Shown: positions 62,556 through 64,000 of the stretch, piece by piece
How positions within the stretch are numbered: position 1 is the stretch's first letter
Layout: every line of letters starts with the position of its first letter
From: Manduca sexta
Lineage: Eukaryota > Arthropoda > Insecta > Lepidoptera > Sphingidae
Assembly: GCF_014839805.1 (NCBI RefSeq)
Contig: NC_051124.1
Coordinates: forward strand, 8,804,001-8,868,000
DNA length: 64,000 nt
Reading direction: 5' to 3'
Notes under the pieces: model-generated
What the model saw: the letters and a program-made list of their open reading frames with translations, nothing else
What the model was told of the DNA's origin: nothing
Databases searched by the model: none
Position numbers and translations under genes: made by a program

Positions 62556-64000
62556 TACGACGAAATACTTCTCAAAACGTGGAGATAACGTCAAAAGTTG
62601 CAGACCACTCCAATTAGGTCAATTTGGAAACGAGTGAAGGCCTATGACCACCAGATGCTGTGGCTGATGATTTTTTTTTATTACTTTGAATGACGAGACA
62701 AGCTTGCCGTTCGCCTGATGGTAAGCGACACGACCGCCCATAAGCAGTAGAAACACCAGCCAATACTGAATTACAAAGTGTTGTTTGGTATTTCACTGCG
62801 GTCGCCATCTTGGGATATGAGATGTTAAGTCTTATTATGTACAGTAGTTACATTGGCTTCAATGCTCTATGAAATGAAATGCTTGAAACAGGAAAATATA
62901 TTGAATACCAAGGACTATGTTCTTACCTGTATTGATACAGTTTATTATTATATTTCTTAGTACTGGTTAAGAGCTTCGCGAAATAAAAACATTACGCATA
63001 TGCCGTAAAATAAAGTGCGTGCAATCTTCCGATTAGAATAAAAATTTAGCCAATGTATCGAGAATTTCTCACGATTGGAAAATGCCAAACACTTGAATTA
63101 CGGGAAACGGTTAATTCATTGGATACTGGAATAATTTTTTTTATAATGTAGATTAAAGTAGAAAATAGAAACATAAATATGCTTGTAAATGATTTTGCTA
63201 ATTAATCCTTAATGTATTATGAAAATTACATCAATAATATGCCTTCATAACATTAAGAGATTCTGATTTAATTTATTAAAGTTGACCGTAATAGTTACTT
63301 TCAAATTCCTTTAATTATGAAAAAACCGGCGTACGAAAGGAAAACTTATTCCATATTCAATATAATAACTTGTCCTCAAATGTTACACCATCGGCCATCG
63401 ATTATTCTAACCGCAAAAGATTACGTGTTTGTCCGGATTTCACAAACGAACTGTTTTGTAATTTGAACTTACTAAAGACACAAATAAGGTCTAGATTTGA
63501 AATGGATGGGACGTGAAAAATAAATTGGCAATGAGACAAAGAGATGCCTGTGAGTCATAGTGACCGAGCTGATACCTGCCTGATTCCTCTAAAATATTGG
63601 GCTCTACCCATTTCGCATTAGTCACAACCTAATTTGAATAAAAAAAAAATGTTACCAGTATGAAACAAGATAAATGTGTCGAAGAAGATGTGAAAAAGTA
63701 AATATTTAAAACATTAAGTCATTTAACATAACGTATAATTACTTACTCATTATAAATTAGAAACTATAATTTGCATAAAAATCTCTGTATTATTCAGTGC
63801 TCGCAAACATTTTTTAAATTAATTAAAAATCCGCAATTAAGGTCAAGACTGTAGAAAACGGAAAGCGAAATAAGCGTTCTATATAATAGACTAAAGAACA
63901 TCGCAGAATCAAAGCCACAAACATCGGAAAGGTATTCATTTGCGTCAAACTTGACAGTCTATTTAGTTTTGAAAGGGAAACTGAGTGAGTCATCCAATTG
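62556..64000 (-). repeat. right arm of the inverted duplication, starting at the gap
   Basis: Position 62556 pairs with 45141 and position 64000 with 43696, in inverted orientation. Examples of differences: GTAGAGCCC here (minus strand) against GTCGAGCCC near 44090, and TTTCCCGTAATTC against TTTCTTGTAATTC near 44590. The family C insertion is in both arms (62673-62865 here), so they share a common ancestor that already had it. The arm begins at the first base after the gap, with no unique sequence between. Confidence 0.95.
62673..62865 (-). repeat. short retroelement family C, copy in the right arm
   Basis: Counterpart of 44836-45022 in reverse: TTACTTTGAATGACGAGACA, CGCCTGATGGTAAGCGACAC and CTTATTATGTACAGTAGTTA. 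The 64-codon minus frame (MATAVKYQTT...) is the same spurious frame as at 44888-45076. Confidence 0.8.

Noticed and set aside
61997..62617. Open frames of 182-206 codons spanning 61997-62617
   Set aside because: They cross the 500-N gap; the apparent openness is unknown sequence, not coding.

Overview
The window looks like nuclear DNA from a moth or butterfly (Lepidoptera). It is AT-rich and almost free of genes. The longest open frame that does not cross the assembly gap is about 136 codons, and none resembles a protein I recognise. The lepidopteran call rests on the repeats: tRNA-derived SINEs, Helitron-like elements ending in a GC-rich hairpin plus CTAG, short retroelement tails containing CTTACCATCAGG, and fold-back elements. 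I cannot name the species. No operons, bacterial genes, CRISPR arrays or viral genes are visible.

Layout. Positions 1-600 hold a GC-richer stretch with an open frame ending near a good 5' splice site (about 513), a weak exon candidate. From 600 to about 34 kb the DNA is mostly AT-rich intergenic or intronic sequence with scattered old repeats. The clearest are a 305-bp near-complete palindrome (9773-10077), a complete small Helitron-like element with canonical A|TC...CTAG|T ends (13224-13465), a 404-bp terminal-inverted-repeat element (22610-23013) and a complete fold-back element (27261-27436). From 34 to 42 kb repeats are denser: two SINEs with perfect target-site duplications, and a 1.1-kb Helitron-like element carrying six tandem copies of a 123-bp unit (36823-37563). 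From 42 to 62 kb it returns to AT-rich DNA with SINE copies, a possible 30-nt microexon (55043-55072) and an 18-bp hairpin (51051-51098).

An exactly 500-N gap lies at 62056-62555. Everything to its right (62556-64000) is the reverse complement of 43696-45141 at roughly 97% identity with only minor indels. The round gap size marks a scaffolding join, so the inverted arm is most simply an unpurged alternate-haplotype contig or misjoin, with a real inverted duplication as the alternative.

No set of genes working together can be described. The most economical hypothesis, not proven here, is that much of the window is long-intron or intergenic DNA. Weak support comes from a ratchet-type site (polypyrimidine-CAG|GTAAT) near 20532 and from the microexon candidate, both on the plus strand. 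I found no convincing new biological system. The items most worth a second look are the inverted arm at the gap, the minisatellite inside the Helitron-like element, the 305-bp palindrome and the shared 3' tail of three retroelement families.
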